Origin: Oerskovia enterophila
GTDB taxonomy: Bacteria; Actinomycetota; Actinomycetes; Actinomycetales; Cellulomonadaceae
Length of the DNA: 64,000 nucleotides
Direction: 5' to 3'
NCBI RefSeq assembly: GCF_001692445.1
Contig: NZ_MAQA01000013.1
Span: 1 to 64,000 of the forward strand
Each line of letters starts with the position of its first letter. Positions within the stretch are counted from its first letter, which is position 1. A model generated the notes under the pieces. The model made no database searches and had not been told where the DNA came from. It was given only the letters and a program-made list of their open reading frames with translations. This document shows positions 14,800 to 29,066 of this stretch, in pieces. The position numbers were made by a program, and so were the translations under genes.

Positions 14800-15622
14800 C
14801 GAGGTCCGCCGGAGCGAACGTCCGGACCGCAGCCCGGAAGTACTGCTCTGCGCGCTCGCGCGCCTCGCCCCGCGAGCACTGCGCTTCTTCGAGACCTCGC
14901 GTCCCGCCGTGCGCGAGCTCGAGCTCCTCGGTCACGAACCGGCCGATCGCGGCACCGGCCGTTCCCGTCCCCATCTCGCGGGTCACGGCCTTGAGCGCGA
15001 CGAGCTCGCCGACGGCATCCTGCACGGTCGACGAGGCCTCACCCTGCGCGAGCAGGGTGAGCAGGTCGAGGGGTGGGTTGCTCGCGTCCGGGTGGACCCG
15101 CAGCCACCGCAGCACCGCGGCGGGCCGCAACGCGTAGAAGACCTTCTTGAGGGAGACGTCACCGCCCTCCCACCGGTCGCGCTGCCGACTGCCGAGGTAC
15201 GCGTAGTGCCGGACCAGGGCTCCACGGTCGACGACGTCGGAGGCGAGCGCCCGCAGACCGTCGCGGAAGTCCTCGTCGCCGCGGTACACGATCCCCGACT
15301 CCAACCACTCGACGATCGTCGCGTTCCCCTTCACCAGGAGCTGCACCGCCTTGACGAGGTCCCAGCCGTTGACGTCGAGGACCGCGTCGAGCGGGGTCTC
15401 CAGGACGTCGCGGCGCGGCCACGGCCCGAGGTAGTCCTCGGGAGCGCGGACGTACACGAACCGGCAGTCGTAGTCGCTGTCGGGCGACGGGAAGCCCCAC
15501 GCCCTGCTCCCGCTCTCGACCGCCCACGGGATCGCGACGCGCTCGGTCACGGTGAGGGTCTCGAGGCGGTCGTCGATCGAGGCGACCACCGCGGGGTCGA
15601 GAGACGAGGGGAGGAAGCGCAT
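14789..15622 (-). CDS. RlaP-type nucleotidyltransferase
   Basis: A 277-residue predicted nucleotidyltransferase of the RlaP family (PF10127, COG3541). The polymerase-beta-like site is SGSRAWGFPSPDSDYDCRFVYV at the N-terminus, with the G-S and D-x-D pattern that binds nucleotide and metal. A helical C-terminal half follows (LKKVFYALRPAAVLRWLR). In other genomes the family sits beside RNA ligases; here the neighbours are a LysE exporter and pyk. The gene has a TAGTCT -10 element 6 nt before its ATG. A role in RNA end modification is inferred from the family name only. Confidence 0.8.
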   Translation of the reverse strand: MRFLPSSLDPAVVASIDDRLETLTVTERVAIPWAVESGSRAWGFPSPDSDYDCRFVYVRAPEDYLGPWPRRDVLETPLDAVLDVNGWDLVKAVQLLVKGNATIVEWLESGIVYRGDEDFRDGLRALASDVVDRGALVRHYAYLGSRQRDRWEGGDVSLKKVFYALRPAAVLRWLRVHPDASNPPLDLLTLLAQGEASSTVQDAVGELVALKAVTREMGTGTAGAAIGRFVTEELELAHGGTRGLEEAQCSRGEARERAEQYFRAAVRTFAPADLVGA

Positions 15623-15628
15623 CCCGGG

Positions 15629-15634
15629 AGACTA
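15629..15634 (-). promoter_or_regulatory. -10 element (TAGTCT), leaderless layout
   Basis: TAGTCT on the minus strand ends 6 nt before the ATG of the RlaP-type gene. Confidence 0.45.
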
Positions 15635-15734
15635 GCCGCTGCGCGCGCCGGCTCCCCAGGCAATTCTCGTGGGCCTTGTCGGTCGGTCCTGCCGGTGGAG
15701 CATCGCCCGAGCAGGCCCTCCTTCCGCAACGCCG

Positions 15735-15783
15735 AGGCCCCGGTGGCCGGCCGCGCGAGGAGCGCGGCCGGCCACCGGGGCCT
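15735..15783 (-). terminator. Strong hairpin after pyk
   Basis: A 22-bp perfect GC-rich stem (15735-15756 with 15762-15783) with a 5-nt loop, starting 22 bp beyond the pyk stop. It lacks a U-tract, as is usual in actinobacteria. Confidence 0.8.
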
Positions 15784-15804
15784 TCGTCGAACTGTCAGCG
15801 CGGA

Positions 15805-17229
15805 TCAGACGTCCGTGCTGTCACCGATCCGGTGCACGAGGATCGAGTTCGTCGTGCCGGGCTGGCCCACCGGGGCGCCCGAGACGACGACCACGAGGTC
15901 GCCGACCTCGGCGAGGCCGTTGGCCTGCAGGGTCGTGTCGACCTGGCCGACCATCGCGTCGGTGTTCGCGACCTCGGGCACCTGGTACGACTGGGTGCCC
16001 CACGTGAGCGACAGGACGTTGCGCACGTGCTCGCGCGGCGTGAACGCGAGCAGCGGGATCGACGAGCGCAGGCGCGACATGCGTCGCGCCGAGTCGCCCG
16101 ACTGCGTGAAGGTCGCGAGGTACTTCGCGCCCAGGACCTCACCGATCTCGGCAGCGGCACGCGTGATGGCGCCACCGCGCGTGTGCGGGGTCGAGCCGAG
16201 CGGCGCCATGCGCTCACGGCCGGCTTCCTCGGTCGCCTCGATGATGCGGGCCATGGTCTCGACCGTCAGGATCGGGAAGTCGCCCACGCTCGTCTCGCCC
16301 GAGAGCATGACGGCGTCGGCCCCGTCGAGGACCGCGTTGGCGCAGTCCGACGCCTCGGCGCGCGTGGGGCGCGGCGAGTTCGTCATGGACTCGAGCACCT
16401 GCGTCGCCACGATGACCGGCTTGGCGTTGCGACGAGCGAGCTCGACGATGCGCTTCTGCACGAGCGGGACCTGCTCGAGCGGGAGCTCGACCGCGAGGTC
16501 ACCACGGGCGACCATGACGCCGTCGAACGCGTCGATGATCTCCGCGAGGTTCTCGACGGCCTGCGGCTTCTCGATCTTGGCGATGACGGGGACCGAGCGG
16601 CCCTCCTCGTCCATGATCGTCTTGACGTCGTCGAAGTCGGCCGCAGAACGGACGAACGACAGCGCGATGATGTCCGCACCGAGGCGGAGCGCCCAGCGCA
16701 GGTCGTCGCGGTCCTTCTCGGACAGCGCCGGCACGGAGACCGCGACACCCGGCAGGTTCAGACCCTTGTTGTTGGAGACCGGTCCGGCCACCTCGACACG
16801 GGTGACGACCTGGGGGCCCTCGACCGCGGTGACGCGGACGAGCACCTTGCCGTCGTCGATCAGGATCGGGTCGCCGACGCGCGCGTCCCCGGGCAGACCC
16901 TTGTGGGTCGTGGAGACGAGCTCCTTGGTGCCCACGACGTCCTCGGTCGTGATCGTGAAGGTGTCGCCCTCGTTGAGCCAGTGCTTCTCGTCGCCGCCGA
17001 AGCGACCCAGGCGGATCTTGGGCCCCTGGAGGTCGACGAGCACAGCCACGGAGCGGCCCGATGCCGCTGCGGCCTCGCGCACGCCGTGGTAGACGGCCTC
17101 GTGCTCCTCGGCACTGCCGTGGCTGCGGTTGATCCGCGCCACGTCCATCCCGGCGTCGACGAGCGCCCGGAGCTGTTCCTTCGACTCGGTCGCGGGTCCG
17201 ATGGTGCAAACGATCTTTGCTCTGCGCAT
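15805..17229 (-). CDS. pyk: Pyruvate kinase
   Basis: A 474-residue pyruvate kinase, turning phosphoenolpyruvate and ADP into pyruvate and ATP. It opens with MRRAKIVCTIGPATES, has VARINRSHG, the catalytic Lys region VIAKIEKPQAVENL, GVMVARGDLAVELP, and ATQVLESM. The C-terminal domain (SGDSARRMSRLRSSIPLLAF) is the usual allosteric domain. The ATG at 17229 has GGAG a few bases upstream and gives the family N-terminus; an upstream in-frame extension is not conserved. It follows gltD in the same direction after 118 bp and ends in a strong hairpin. Confidence 0.97.
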   Translation of the reverse strand: MRRAKIVCTIGPATESKEQLRALVDAGMDVARINRSHGSAEEHEAVYHGVREAAAASGRSVAVLVDLQGPKIRLGRFGGDEKHWLNEGDTFTITTEDVVGTKELVSTTHKGLPGDARVGDPILIDDGKVLVRVTAVEGPQVVTRVEVAGPVSNNKGLNLPGVAVSVPALSEKDRDDLRWALRLGADIIALSFVRSAADFDDVKTIMDEEGRSVPVIAKIEKPQAVENLAEIIDAFDGVMVARGDLAVELPLEQVPLVQKRIVELARRNAKPVIVATQVLESMTNSPRPTRAEASDCANAVLDGADAVMLSGETSVGDFPILTVETMARIIEATEEAGRERMAPLGSTPHTRGGAITRAAAEIGEVLGAKYLATFTQSGDSARRMSRLRSSIPLLAFTPREHVRNVLSLTWGTQSYQVPEVANTDAMVGQVDTTLQANGLAEVGDLVVVVSGAPVGQPGTTNSILVHRIGDSTDV

Positions 17230-17347
17230 TTCTCCAGCCTCGTTGTTCCTTCGTGTCCGGCGGAACCGGACCGCCTCGGGCCCCTGCCTGGGCCCCGTCT
17301 CCACCCCGGACGTCCTCGCGGACGCCGGGGCGCGTCTCACACTCTTG

Positions 17348-18806
17348 TCATGCTCTCAGCGACACGGTCGATGCGCGCACCGGGGCAGGGAGCTCGGTGC
17401 GTCCCTGCAGGTACGCGTCGGCCGACGCGGCCGCGGCACGACCCTCGGCGATGGCCCACACGATGAGCGACTGCCCGCGTCCCGCGTCACCGGCGACGAA
17501 CACGCCGGGAACGGTGGTCGCGAAGTCGTCGCCGCGTGCGACCAGGCCACGAGCCGTGAGCCCGATCTCCGACTGCGCCGAGAGCGTCTGGGTCTCCGGT
17601 CCCGTGAAGCCCATGGCCACGAGCACGAGATCGGCAGGGATCTCCTTCTCGGTGCCGGCCTTCGGGACGCGACGCCCGTCCGGGAGGTACTCGGTCTCGG
17701 CGACGCGCAGGGCGCGCACCCGACCGTCCTCGCCCGCCAAGAAGTCGACCGTCGACGCCAGGTAGGCCCGCTCGCCGCCCTCCTCGTGCGAGGAGGAGAC
17801 CTCGAAGAGGATCGGGTCGGTCGGCCAGGGCTGCGTCGCCGAACGCTCGAGCGGCGGCCTCTTGCCGATCGCGAGCGTCGTGACGCTCGCCGCCCCCTGC
17901 CGGAGCGAGGTGCCCAGGCAGTCGGAGCCGGTGTCGCCGCCACCGATGACGATCACGTTCTTGCCCGTCGCGAGGATCTGGTCCTCGACCACGCCGCCCG
18001 CGACCACCGTGTTGGCCTGGTGCAGGAACTCCATGGCGAAGTGCACGCCGGGGAGGTCGTTGCCCGGGACCTGCAGGGCACGCGGGACCGTCGCGCCGGT
18101 CGCGAGGACCACGGCGTCGAAGCGACGTCGCAGCTCGTCCCAGGTGATGTCCACGCCGATCTCGACGCCCGGGCGGAAGCGGGTGCCCTCGGCCTCCATC
18201 TGCGCCAGGCGACGGTCGATGTGCAGCTTCTCGAGCTTGAAGTCCGGGATGCCGAACCGCAGCAGACCGCCGATCGCCGCGTCACGCTCGTAGACGACGA
18301 CCGTGTGACCGGCACGGGTGAGCTGCTGGGCCGCGGCCAGGCCCGCGGGCCCCGAACCGACGACCGCGACCGTCGACCCCGTCAGACGCTGCGGCACCTG
18401 CGGCGTGACCAGCCCGCGGGCGAACGCCTCGTCGATGATCGAGACCTCGACGTTCTTGATGGTCACGGCCGGCTGGTTGATGCCGAGCACGCAGCTCGAC
18501 TCGCACGGCGCCGGGCACACACGTCCCGTGAACTCCGGGAAGTTGTTGGTCTCGTGCAGCCGTTCGCTGGCCTCGGCCCACTGGTCGCGCCAGACCAGGT
18601 CGTTCCACTCGGGGATGAGGTTCCCGAGGGGGCAGCCCTGGTGGCAGAACGGGATGCCGCAGTCCATGCAGCGGCCCGCCTGCTCCTTGAGGAACGGCTG
18701 CCCCTCGACCAGGTGCTCGTGCACGTCGCGCCAGTCGCGCAGCCGGACCTCGACCGGACGGTTGGGCGGGAGCTCGCGCTCCCGCACCTTCAGGAATCCA
18801 CGGGGA

Positions 18807-18814
<8 letters not shown>
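17348..18814 (-). CDS. gltD: Glutamate synthase small subunit (GOGAT beta)
   Basis: A 488-residue NADPH-dependent flavoprotein subunit. The N-terminal region binds 4Fe-4S clusters through [17 protein letters not shown] and [15 protein letters not shown] and NADPH Rossmann motifs follow ([30 protein letters not shown]), and near the end [18 protein letters not shown]. It passes electrons from NADPH to the large subunit. GTG start at 18814 overlaps the end of gltB by 8 nt, so the subunits are co-translated. The start fits the family N-terminus ([15 protein letters not shown]); the longer frame upstream is antisense-like noise. Confidence 0.97.
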
Positions 18815-23366
<4,552 letters not shown>

Positions 23367-23507
23367 CAACACCGTCCTCACAGGCGCCCGGCCATGGGCC
23401 GGGCTTTGATCCAACTTGGGGGATTGTGGGACTTCATCGGCCCAACGGACATGACTGAACCATCTGGACGGTTGTCCAGCGGGTTCGCCTATGAAAAGAC
23501 GGGTGCC

Positions 23508-24407
23508 TCAGTGACCTGGGTCGGGTCGGCCAGCACCTGCCTGCTCGGGCTCCGCAGCATCGAGCGATACTGTCTCTTCGCGCCCTGGGTGTCGGCGCCC
23601 GATAACGATAAACGCTATCAACGCACAGACTCCGACCAGGATGGAGGTCCAGACGTTCAGTCGGAGACCGAGCACCAGCTCGGCAGTGTCGATGCGAAGC
23701 ATCTCGATCCACACGCGGCCAAGCGTGTAGAAGAGAACGTACAGCCAGAATACCCGACCATGACCCAACCTGAAGCGACGGTCGAGGTAGATGAGCAGGA
23801 ACGCCGCAGCGACGTTCCACAGGAGCTCGTAGAGGAACGTCGGGTGGAACAGCGTCCCGGACTCGTAGCCTGCCGGGAGGTACTGGTCGGAGATCTGCAG
23901 ACCCCACGGGAGCGTGGTCGCGCTGCCGAACAGCTCCTGGTTGAACCAGTTGCCGAGCCGGCCGATCGCCTGGGCGAGCAGCAGCCCCGGTGCGAGCGCG
24001 TCGGCGAACGCCGCGAAGCTCACCTTCTGGCGCCGGCAGCCGATGTAGGCACCCACCGCGCCGAGCGCGATGGCCCCCCAGATCCCGAGGCCGCCGTCCC
24101 AGATCCGCAGCGCCTTGAGCGGGTCGCCGTCCGGGCCCCAGTACGGGTCCGGCGTCGAGATGACGTGGTAGAGGCGTCCGCCGACGATCCCGAACGGCAC
24201 GGCCCAGAAGGCGATCTCCAGGACGTCGTCGGGGTCGCCGCCGCGCTCGGCCCAGCGCTTGCGGGTGAGCCACACCGCGACGGCGATACCGGCCAGGATC
24301 GCGAGCGCGTAGGCGCGCAGCGGGAAGGGCCCCAGGTACCAGGTGTGCTGGGACGGGCTGGGGATCGAGGCGACCAGCGGCCCGACGGCGGACACGAGCC
24401 CGTTCAT
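23508..24407 (-). CDS. lgt: Prolipoprotein diacylglyceryl transferase
   Basis: A 299-residue seven-helix membrane enzyme that adds diacylglycerol from phosphatidylglycerol to the lipobox Cys of prolipoproteins. It has RAYALAILAGIAVAVWL, GIVGGRLYHVIS and the Lgt signature GRLGNWFNQELFG. The C-terminal tail is charged and variable. Its ATG overlaps the trpA stop by 4 nt. The trpA-lgt pairing is common in actinobacteria. The product would act on lipoproteins such as the FKBP protein encoded at 37746-38672. Confidence 0.96.
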   Translation of the reverse strand: MNGLVSAVGPLVASIPSPSQHTWYLGPFPLRAYALAILAGIAVAVWLTRKRWAERGGDPDDVLEIAFWAVPFGIVGGRLYHVISTPDPYWGPDGDPLKALRIWDGGLGIWGAIALGAVGAYIGCRRQKVSFAAFADALAPGLLLAQAIGRLGNWFNQELFGSATTLPWGLQISDQYLPAGYESGTLFHPTFLYELLWNVAAAFLLIYLDRRFRLGHGRVFWLYVLFYTLGRVWIEMLRIDTAELVLGLRLNVWTSILVGVCALIAFIVIGRRHPGREETVSLDAAEPEQAGAGRPDPGH

Positions 24408-25267
24408 GACGTCACCTTCCCGGAGGTCTCGTCGCTCGACCGAGCGGAGCGGACACCGCGCGCGAGGTCGCGAGCGACCTCGCGCACCTTCTCGAGCCGC
24501 TCCTCCCAGGGCTCGTCGCCCAGGAGCGGGCGGACGAACGCGGAACCGACGATCACGCCGTCGGCGTAGCGACCGACCTGCGCGGCCTGCGCACCGGTCG
24601 AGACGCCGAGACCGACGCACACGTGCTCGCCGCCCGCTGCCCGCGTCGCCGCGACCAGCTCCTCGGCCTTGCTGCCGACCTCGGACCGGACCCCGGTCAC
24701 GCCCATGGTCGAGGCCGCGTAGACGAAGCCGCGCGAGGCGGCAGCCGTGAGGCGCAGGCGCTCGGGGGTCGAGCTCGGGGCGACGAGGAAGACCTTGTCG
24801 AGACCGTGGGCGTCCGCGGCTGCGATCCACTCCCCCGCCTCGTCCGGGATGAGGTCTGCCGTGATGAGCCCGGCGCCACCGGCCGCGGCCAGGTCGCGTG
24901 CGAAGCTCTCCACGCCGTAGCGCAGCACCGGGTTCCAGTAGGTCATGACCAGGACCGGCACGCCCAGCGCAGCCACGGCCTGGACGGCCGTGAAGACGTC
25001 GCGGACGCGCGTGCCGGCCTCGAGCGAGTGCTCGACCGCCCGCTGGATGACGGGACCGTCCATGACGGGGTCCGTGTAGGGCAGGCCGAGCTCGATGATG
25101 TCGACGCCGGACTCGACGAGCGCCTTCGCGACCTCCACCGTCCCCTCGACGCTCGGGTAGCCCACGGGCAGGTAGCCGATGAGGGCAGCGCGCCCCTGGG
25201 CGGACAGCTCCTCGATCAGCGCCGCGGTGCGATGGGGCGCCTGGACGCCTCCGACGGTCGCGCTCAC
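24404..25267 (-). CDS. trpA: Tryptophan synthase alpha subunit
   Basis: A 287-residue TIM-barrel lyase that releases indole from indole-3-glycerol phosphate. The catalytic Glu lies in [20 protein letters not shown], the catalytic Asp in ADLIPDEA, and the phosphate loops include GLGVSTGAQ and [11 protein letters not shown] at 25267 overlaps the trpB stop by 4 nt (GTGA), giving the usual N-terminus. The C-terminal tail after [11 protein letters not shown] is longer than usual and Ser/Arg-rich. Confidence 0.97.
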   Translation of the reverse strand: MSATVGGVQAPHRTAALIEELSAQGRAALIGYLPVGYPSVEGTVEVAKALVESGVDIIELGLPYTDPVMDGPVIQRAVEHSLEAGTRVRDVFTAVQAVAALGVPVLVMTYWNPVLRYGVESFARDLAAAGGAGLITADLIPDEAGEWIAAADAHGLDKVFLVAPSSTPERLRLTAAASRGFVYAASTMGVTGVRSEVGSKAEELVAATRAAGGEHVCVGLGVSTGAQAAQVGRYADGVIVGSAFVRPLLGDEPWEERLEKVREVARDLARGVRSARSSDETSGKVTS

Positions 25268-26520
25268 AAGCTGCTCCCTTCGCCGTCGACCACGGTGTCC
25301 GCGTCGATCAGGTCGAACCACCGTGCCGCCGTCGCGACGTCCTTGTCCCCGCGCCCGGAGAGGTTCACCAGGATCACGGTGTCCTCCTTGCCCGCGGCCC
25401 GTGCCTCACGGCCGATCCGCAGCGCACCGGCGAGCGCGTGCGCCGACTCGATGGCCGGGATGATCCCCTCGGTACGGCACAGGAGCCGGAAGGCCTCCAT
25501 GGCCTCGACGTCCGAGACGGGCTCGTAGGTCGCTCGGCCCAGGTCGTGCAGCCACGAGTGGGCCGGGCCCACGCTCGGGTAGTCCAGCCCGGCCGAGATC
25601 GAGTGGCTGGGCAGGGTCTGCCCGTCCTCGTCCTGGAGCAGGTAGGACCGGGCACCGTGGAGCACCCCGGGGGCGCCCCCGCTGAACCGGGCCGCGTGCT
25701 TGCCCGTCGAGACGCCCTCTCCTCCGGCCTCGAAGCCGTAGAGCGCCACGTCCTTGTCGTCGAGGAACGCGTTGAACAGGCCGAGCGCGTTCGACCCGCC
25801 GCCCACGCACGCCGCGAGGGCGTCGGGGAGCCGCCCGATCCGGTCGAGGATCTGAGCGCGCGCCTCCTCGCCGATGATCCGGTGGAAGTCGCGGACCATC
25901 TCCGGGAACGGGTGAGGGCCGGTCACGGTCCCCAGCAGGTAGTGCGTCGAGTCGACGTTCGCGACCCAGTCGCGCAGCGCCTCGTTGATCGCGTCCTTGA
26001 GCGTGCGCGAACCGATGGTCACCGGGACCACCGTCGCGCCGAGGAGCCGCATGCGCGCGACGTTGAGCGCCTGGCGCTCGGTGTCCTCCTCGCCCATGTA
26101 GACCACGCACTCGAGGTCCATGAGTGCGGCGGCCGTGGCCGTGGCGACACCGTGCTGCCCGGCCCCCGTCTCGGCGATCACGCGCTTCTTGCCCATGCGC
26201 TTGACCAGCAGGGCCTGCCCGAGCACGTTGTTGATCTTGTGCGAGCCGGTGTGGTTGAGGTCCTCACGCTTGAGGAACACCCGCGCTCCCCCGGCGTGCT
26301 CCGCGAAGCGGGGCACCTCCGTCAGGGGGTTGGGGCGGCCCGTGTACTCGCGGTGGAGCCGGGCGAGCTCGTCCTGGAACGTCGGGTCGACGACCGCCTT
26401 GCGGTACTCGGCCTCGAGCTCGTCGAGCGCGGCGATCAGCGCTTCCGGGACGAACCGTCCGCCGAAGTCCCCGAAGTACGGGCCCTGCTGGTTCTGCAGG
26501 GAAGGTGTTGCGTCGGGCAC
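25264..26520 (-). CDS. trpB: Tryptophan synthase beta subunit
   Basis: A 418-residue PLP enzyme joining indole and serine. The PLP Lys lies in [20 protein letters not shown], with [14 protein letters not shown] and the phosphate-binding loop [10 protein letters not shown]. The GTG start at 26520 gives [21 protein letters not shown], the conserved N-terminus, and GAGGAGG lies about 14 nt upstream. It is coupled to trpA by a 4-nt overlap and follows trpC after 46 bp. Confidence 0.97.
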   Translation of the reverse strand: MPDATPSLQNQQGPYFGDFGGRFVPEALIAALDELEAEYRKAVVDPTFQDELARLHREYTGRPNPLTEVPRFAEHAGGARVFLKREDLNHTGSHKINNVLGQALLVKRMGKKRVIAETGAGQHGVATATAAALMDLECVVYMGEEDTERQALNVARMRLLGATVVPVTIGSRTLKDAINEALRDWVANVDSTHYLLGTVTGPHPFPEMVRDFHRIIGEEARAQILDRIGRLPDALAACVGGGSNALGLFNAFLDDKDVALYGFEAGGEGVSTGKHAARFSGGAPGVLHGARSYLLQDEDGQTLPSHSISAGLDYPSVGPAHSWLHDLGRATYEPVSDVEAMEAFRLLCRTEGIIPAIESAHALAGALRIGREARAAGKEDTVILVNLSGRGDKDVATAARWFDLIDADTVVDGEGSSL

Positions 26521-26566
26521 GCGGCCTGACCTCCTCGGTGCGGGATCTACGTTGTCTGGGGTGGGA

Positions 26567-27379
26567 TCAGGGCCGGACGGACCACAGGGACGGGTGCGAG
26601 CCCGCCGCCACGAGGTCGGCGACCGAGGCGCGCGGAGCGTCGTCCGTGACCAGGGCCTCGCCGACGAGGACGGCGTGCGCCCCCGACCGTGCGTAGTCCA
26701 TCACGTCGTGCGGTCCGCGGACACCCGACTCGGCGATCCGGACCAGCTCGTCCGGGATGGCCGGGGCCAGTCGTGCGAACGTGGTCCGGTCGACCTCGAG
26801 CGTCTTGAGGTCGCGCGCGTTGACCCCGATCACCCGGGCACCCGCGTCGATCGCGCGCGTGACCTCGTCGAGCGTGTGCACCTCGACGAGAGCCGTCATG
26901 CCGAGCGAGTGGACCCGCTCGACGAGCGACGTCAGCACCGTCTGCTCGAGGGCCGCGACGATCAGCAGGACGAGGTCCGCGCCGTGGGCCCGAGCCTCCC
27001 AGACCTGGTACGGGGTCACGACGAAGTCCTTGCGCAGGACGGGGATGTCCACCTTCGCACGGACCGCGTCGAGGTCCGCGAGGCTGCCGTTGAAGCGGCG
27101 CTGCTCGGTCAGCACCGAGATGACGGCCGCGCCGCCCTTCTCGTACTCCGAGGCGAGCGAGGCCGGGTCCGCGATGGCCGCCAGGTTCCCCTTGCTGGGG
27201 CTCGACCGCTTGACCTCGGCGATGACAGCGACAGCGTCCTCGGCCTTGAGGCGGCTGACGCAGTCGAGGGCGCCGGGCGCGCGGGCGGCGCGCTCCTTCA
27301 GCTCGTCCAGGGTGGTCTTCGCCTGGCGCTCCGCAAGATCCTCGCGGACTCCCGCGACGATGTCCTCCAGAACCGTCAT
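26567..27379 (-). CDS. trpC: Indole-3-glycerol phosphate synthase
   Basis: A 270-residue single-domain TIM barrel that closes the indole ring. Conserved strands include [13 protein letters not shown] (catalytic Lys), [25 protein letters not shown] (catalytic Lys), [15 protein letters not shown] and [17 protein letters not shown] lies about 8 nt before the ATG. It is not fused to TrpF, as is usual in actinobacteria. No Trp-rich leader peptide is seen in the 196 bp upstream. Confidence 0.97.
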   Translation of the reverse strand: MTVLEDIVAGVREDLAERQAKTTLDELKERAARAPGALDCVSRLKAEDAVAVIAEVKRSSPSKGNLAAIADPASLASEYEKGGAAVISVLTEQRRFNGSLADLDAVRAKVDIPVLRKDFVVTPYQVWEARAHGADLVLLIVAALEQTVLTSLVERVHSLGMTALVEVHTLDEVTRAIDAGARVIGVNARDLKTLEVDRTTFARLAPAIPDELVRIAESGVRGPHDVMDYARSGAHAVLVGEALVTDDAPRASVADLVAAGSHPSLWSVRP

Positions 27380-27501
27380 GTGATATCTCCCCGTGCTCGT
27401 CGTCGACTCCGTGCCAGCTCAGGTACGCGGGTCCGCTGCCGTGACCGTGACGAGTCGTCTGCAGCGTCTCTCCGCGAACCATTGACAGGGAGATACCTGC
27501 C

Positions 27502-27507
27502 ATCGTA
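27502..27507 (-). promoter_or_regulatory. Possible -10 element (TACGAT) ahead of trpC
   Basis: TACGAT on the minus strand lies 122 bp before the trpC start. No convincing -35 is present. It could give trpCBA-lgt a promoter of its own after the 196-bp gap to the DUF2752 gene. Confidence 0.25.
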
Positions 27508-27575
27508 GGGCCGCCCGAGAGTGACCAGGGACACGTGTCACCCCGCGAGATGCGCGCCAGACCCTTGACGACCTG

Positions 27576-28010
27576 TCAGGACGGCCCGAGGAACGGCACC
27601 ATCGCGGGGATGTTCCGCGCGACGCCGAAGCCCACCAGGACCACCAGGGCGGCGACGCCCGTCCACGCGGGCACCGCTCGGGCACGGGTACCGGTCCAGG
27701 CTCGACGCAGCCACAGGACCCAGGCCACGACGAGGAACGGCACGACGACCACCCACAGGGGGTTCATGGCCCAGGCCCCGGCGATGTCGCCCGTCGCGAG
27801 GTCGTGGGTGGCCCGCAGCCCCCCGCACGCGGGGCAGGCCCAGCCCGTGAGCGCCAGGAGGGGGCACAGCGGATAGCCGCCCTCGTGCGGGTCCACGAGC
27901 GCGAGGACGAGGGTCGCCCCCGCGACGACGCCGCCGGCGACGAGCGGCGCTACGCCGGCTCGCCACCGGCCGACGGGCACGGCAGACGTCCCCGCGGGCT
28001 CACCGCCCAC
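27576..28010 (-). CDS. DUF2752 membrane protein
   Basis: A 144-residue membrane protein with about three helices and the DUF2752 signature CPLLALTGWACPACGGLRATHDL, in which the Cys pair may bind metal or form a disulfide. Its function is unknown. GTG start at 28010, 19 nt after the stop of the DUF4190-like gene. Its position inside the trp cluster is shared by related actinobacteria. Confidence 0.85.
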   Translation of the reverse strand: MGGEPAGTSAVPVGRWRAGVAPLVAGGVVAGATLVLALVDPHEGGYPLCPLLALTGWACPACGGLRATHDLATGDIAGAWAMNPLWVVVVPFLVVAWVLWLRRAWTGTRARAVPAWTGVAALVVLVGFGVARNIPAMVPFLGPS

Positions 28011-28029
28011 GGGGCCCGCCGCTCGCGGC

Positions 28030-28605
28030 TCAGCCGTAGTACCCCTCCTGGAAGCCGGCCTGGAAGTCGGGCGAGGCGATGATCGCGATCACGAGGATCA
28101 GGCCGAGGACCGAGAGTACGATCCCGACCCAGCCGAGGATCACTCCGGCGAGCGCAAGACCACCGTTGTTGGCCTCGCCCGCCGCCACGGCCCGCTTGGC
28201 CTTGCTCCCGACGATGACCGCTGGGATCCCGGTGAAGAATCCGCAGGACAGGACGATCGACGCGATGCCCAGCACGAACGCCCAGATCCCCAGGTCGTTG
28301 CGGGGGAAGTACCCGTAGGCACCGCCGGGTACCGGCGCGGCGCCGTACGGCGTGGCGCCGTAGGGCGGCTGTCCAGGTGCACCGTACGGCTGCTGCGGGG
28401 CAGCGTAGGGCGGCTGCTGCGCGGGCGCACCGTACTGCGGGTACCCGCTGTCCGGCGTGCCGGGCGCCGGGGCGCCGTAGGGAGACGGGCTCTGCTGCGG
28501 GTAGCCCGGGTACGCGGGAGGTACCGGGCCCTGCTGGCCCGTTCCCTCCGGCTCCTCGCCGGCGGGACGGTACGGGTCCGTCGGAGGGGTGGGGGGATAG
28601 CTCAT
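28030..28605 (-). CDS. DUF4190-like membrane protein with Pro/Gln/Tyr-rich N-terminus
   Basis: A 191-residue protein. The first 105 residues are a low-complexity tail of Pro, Tyr, Gln, Gly and Ala (repeats such as QQPYGAPGQPPYGA). Two transmembrane helices follow (LGIWAFVLGIASIVLSCGFF; GLALAGVILGWVGIVLSVLGLILV) separated by GSKAKRAVAAGEANNG, the DUF4190 layout. Such proteins are common in actinobacteria and of unknown role. The ATG at 28605 starts the Pro-rich tail; the frame upstream is Arg-rich noise. Confidence 0.82.
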   Translation of the reverse strand: MSYPPTPPTDPYRPAGEEPEGTGQQGPVPPAYPGYPQQSPSPYGAPAPGTPDSGYPQYGAPAQQPPYAAPQQPYGAPGQPPYGATPYGAAPVPGGAYGYFPRNDLGIWAFVLGIASIVLSCGFFTGIPAVIVGSKAKRAVAAGEANNGGLALAGVILGWVGIVLSVLGLILVIAIIASPDFQAGFQEGYYG

Positions 28606-28729
28606 GGGACGTCTGCTCTCTGCTGGGAAGGCCGGGTCACGCCCGGGTCGACCGGTGGTACGGCACGCGCCCCGCACCCCGGGGGGTGCGCGGCGCGCGG
28701 CGACGGTCCGGGCTCTCGCCCGGGTGACG

Positions 28730-28987
28730 TCAGCTCTGAGCGGCCTTCGGCTGGCCGTAGCCCATGTTGCGCAGGACCAGGCCGCCGACGAGCGCGAGCG
28801 CGACGACACCCATACCGACCCAGAACATCCACACGGCGGCGATCGCCACGGCGACCCCGGCGACGACCGCACCGACGATGATGCCGATCATGGTGAACCA
28901 CGCCGCCACGGTGTGACCGTGGTTCGTGGGAGGTGCCGACGGCGGCAGGTAGGAGATCTCGGTGGTCTGCGGCGTCTTCTCGGCCAT
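28730..28987 (-). CDS. HGxxPAAW-family small membrane protein
   Basis: An 85-residue protein with the signature NHGHTVAAWFTMIGIIVGAVV and two transmembrane helices, then a short tail NMGYGQPKAAQS. The family is actinobacteria-specific, lies next to trp genes in many genomes and has no known function. AAAGG precedes the ATG, and a TAGGCT -10 element lies 31 nt upstream, so this gene probably begins a transcript of its own. Confidence 0.85.
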   Translation of the reverse strand: MAEKTPQTTEISYLPPSAPPTNHGHTVAAWFTMIGIIVGAVVAGVAVAIAAVWMFWVGMGVVALALVGGLVLRNMGYGQPKAAQS

Positions 28988-29018
28988 GGGGGTGTGCCTT
29001 TCGTCAAGATGTGCGTCC

Positions 29019-29024
29019 AGCCTA
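29019..29024 (-). promoter_or_regulatory. -10 element (TAGGCT) of the HGxxPAAW gene
   Basis: TAGGCT on the minus strand, 31 nt before the ATG, leaves a short leader containing AAAGG. Confidence 0.4.
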
Positions 29025-29066
29025 TCGGACGCCGGTCGGTCTGTTCGTGCGGACGGGAGGTGATGC

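Noticed and set aside
27380-27503. A possible trp attenuator leader peptide before trpC
   Set aside because: The upstream frame (MAGISLSMVRGE...) contains a single Trp, no Trp run, and no convincing competing hairpins were found.
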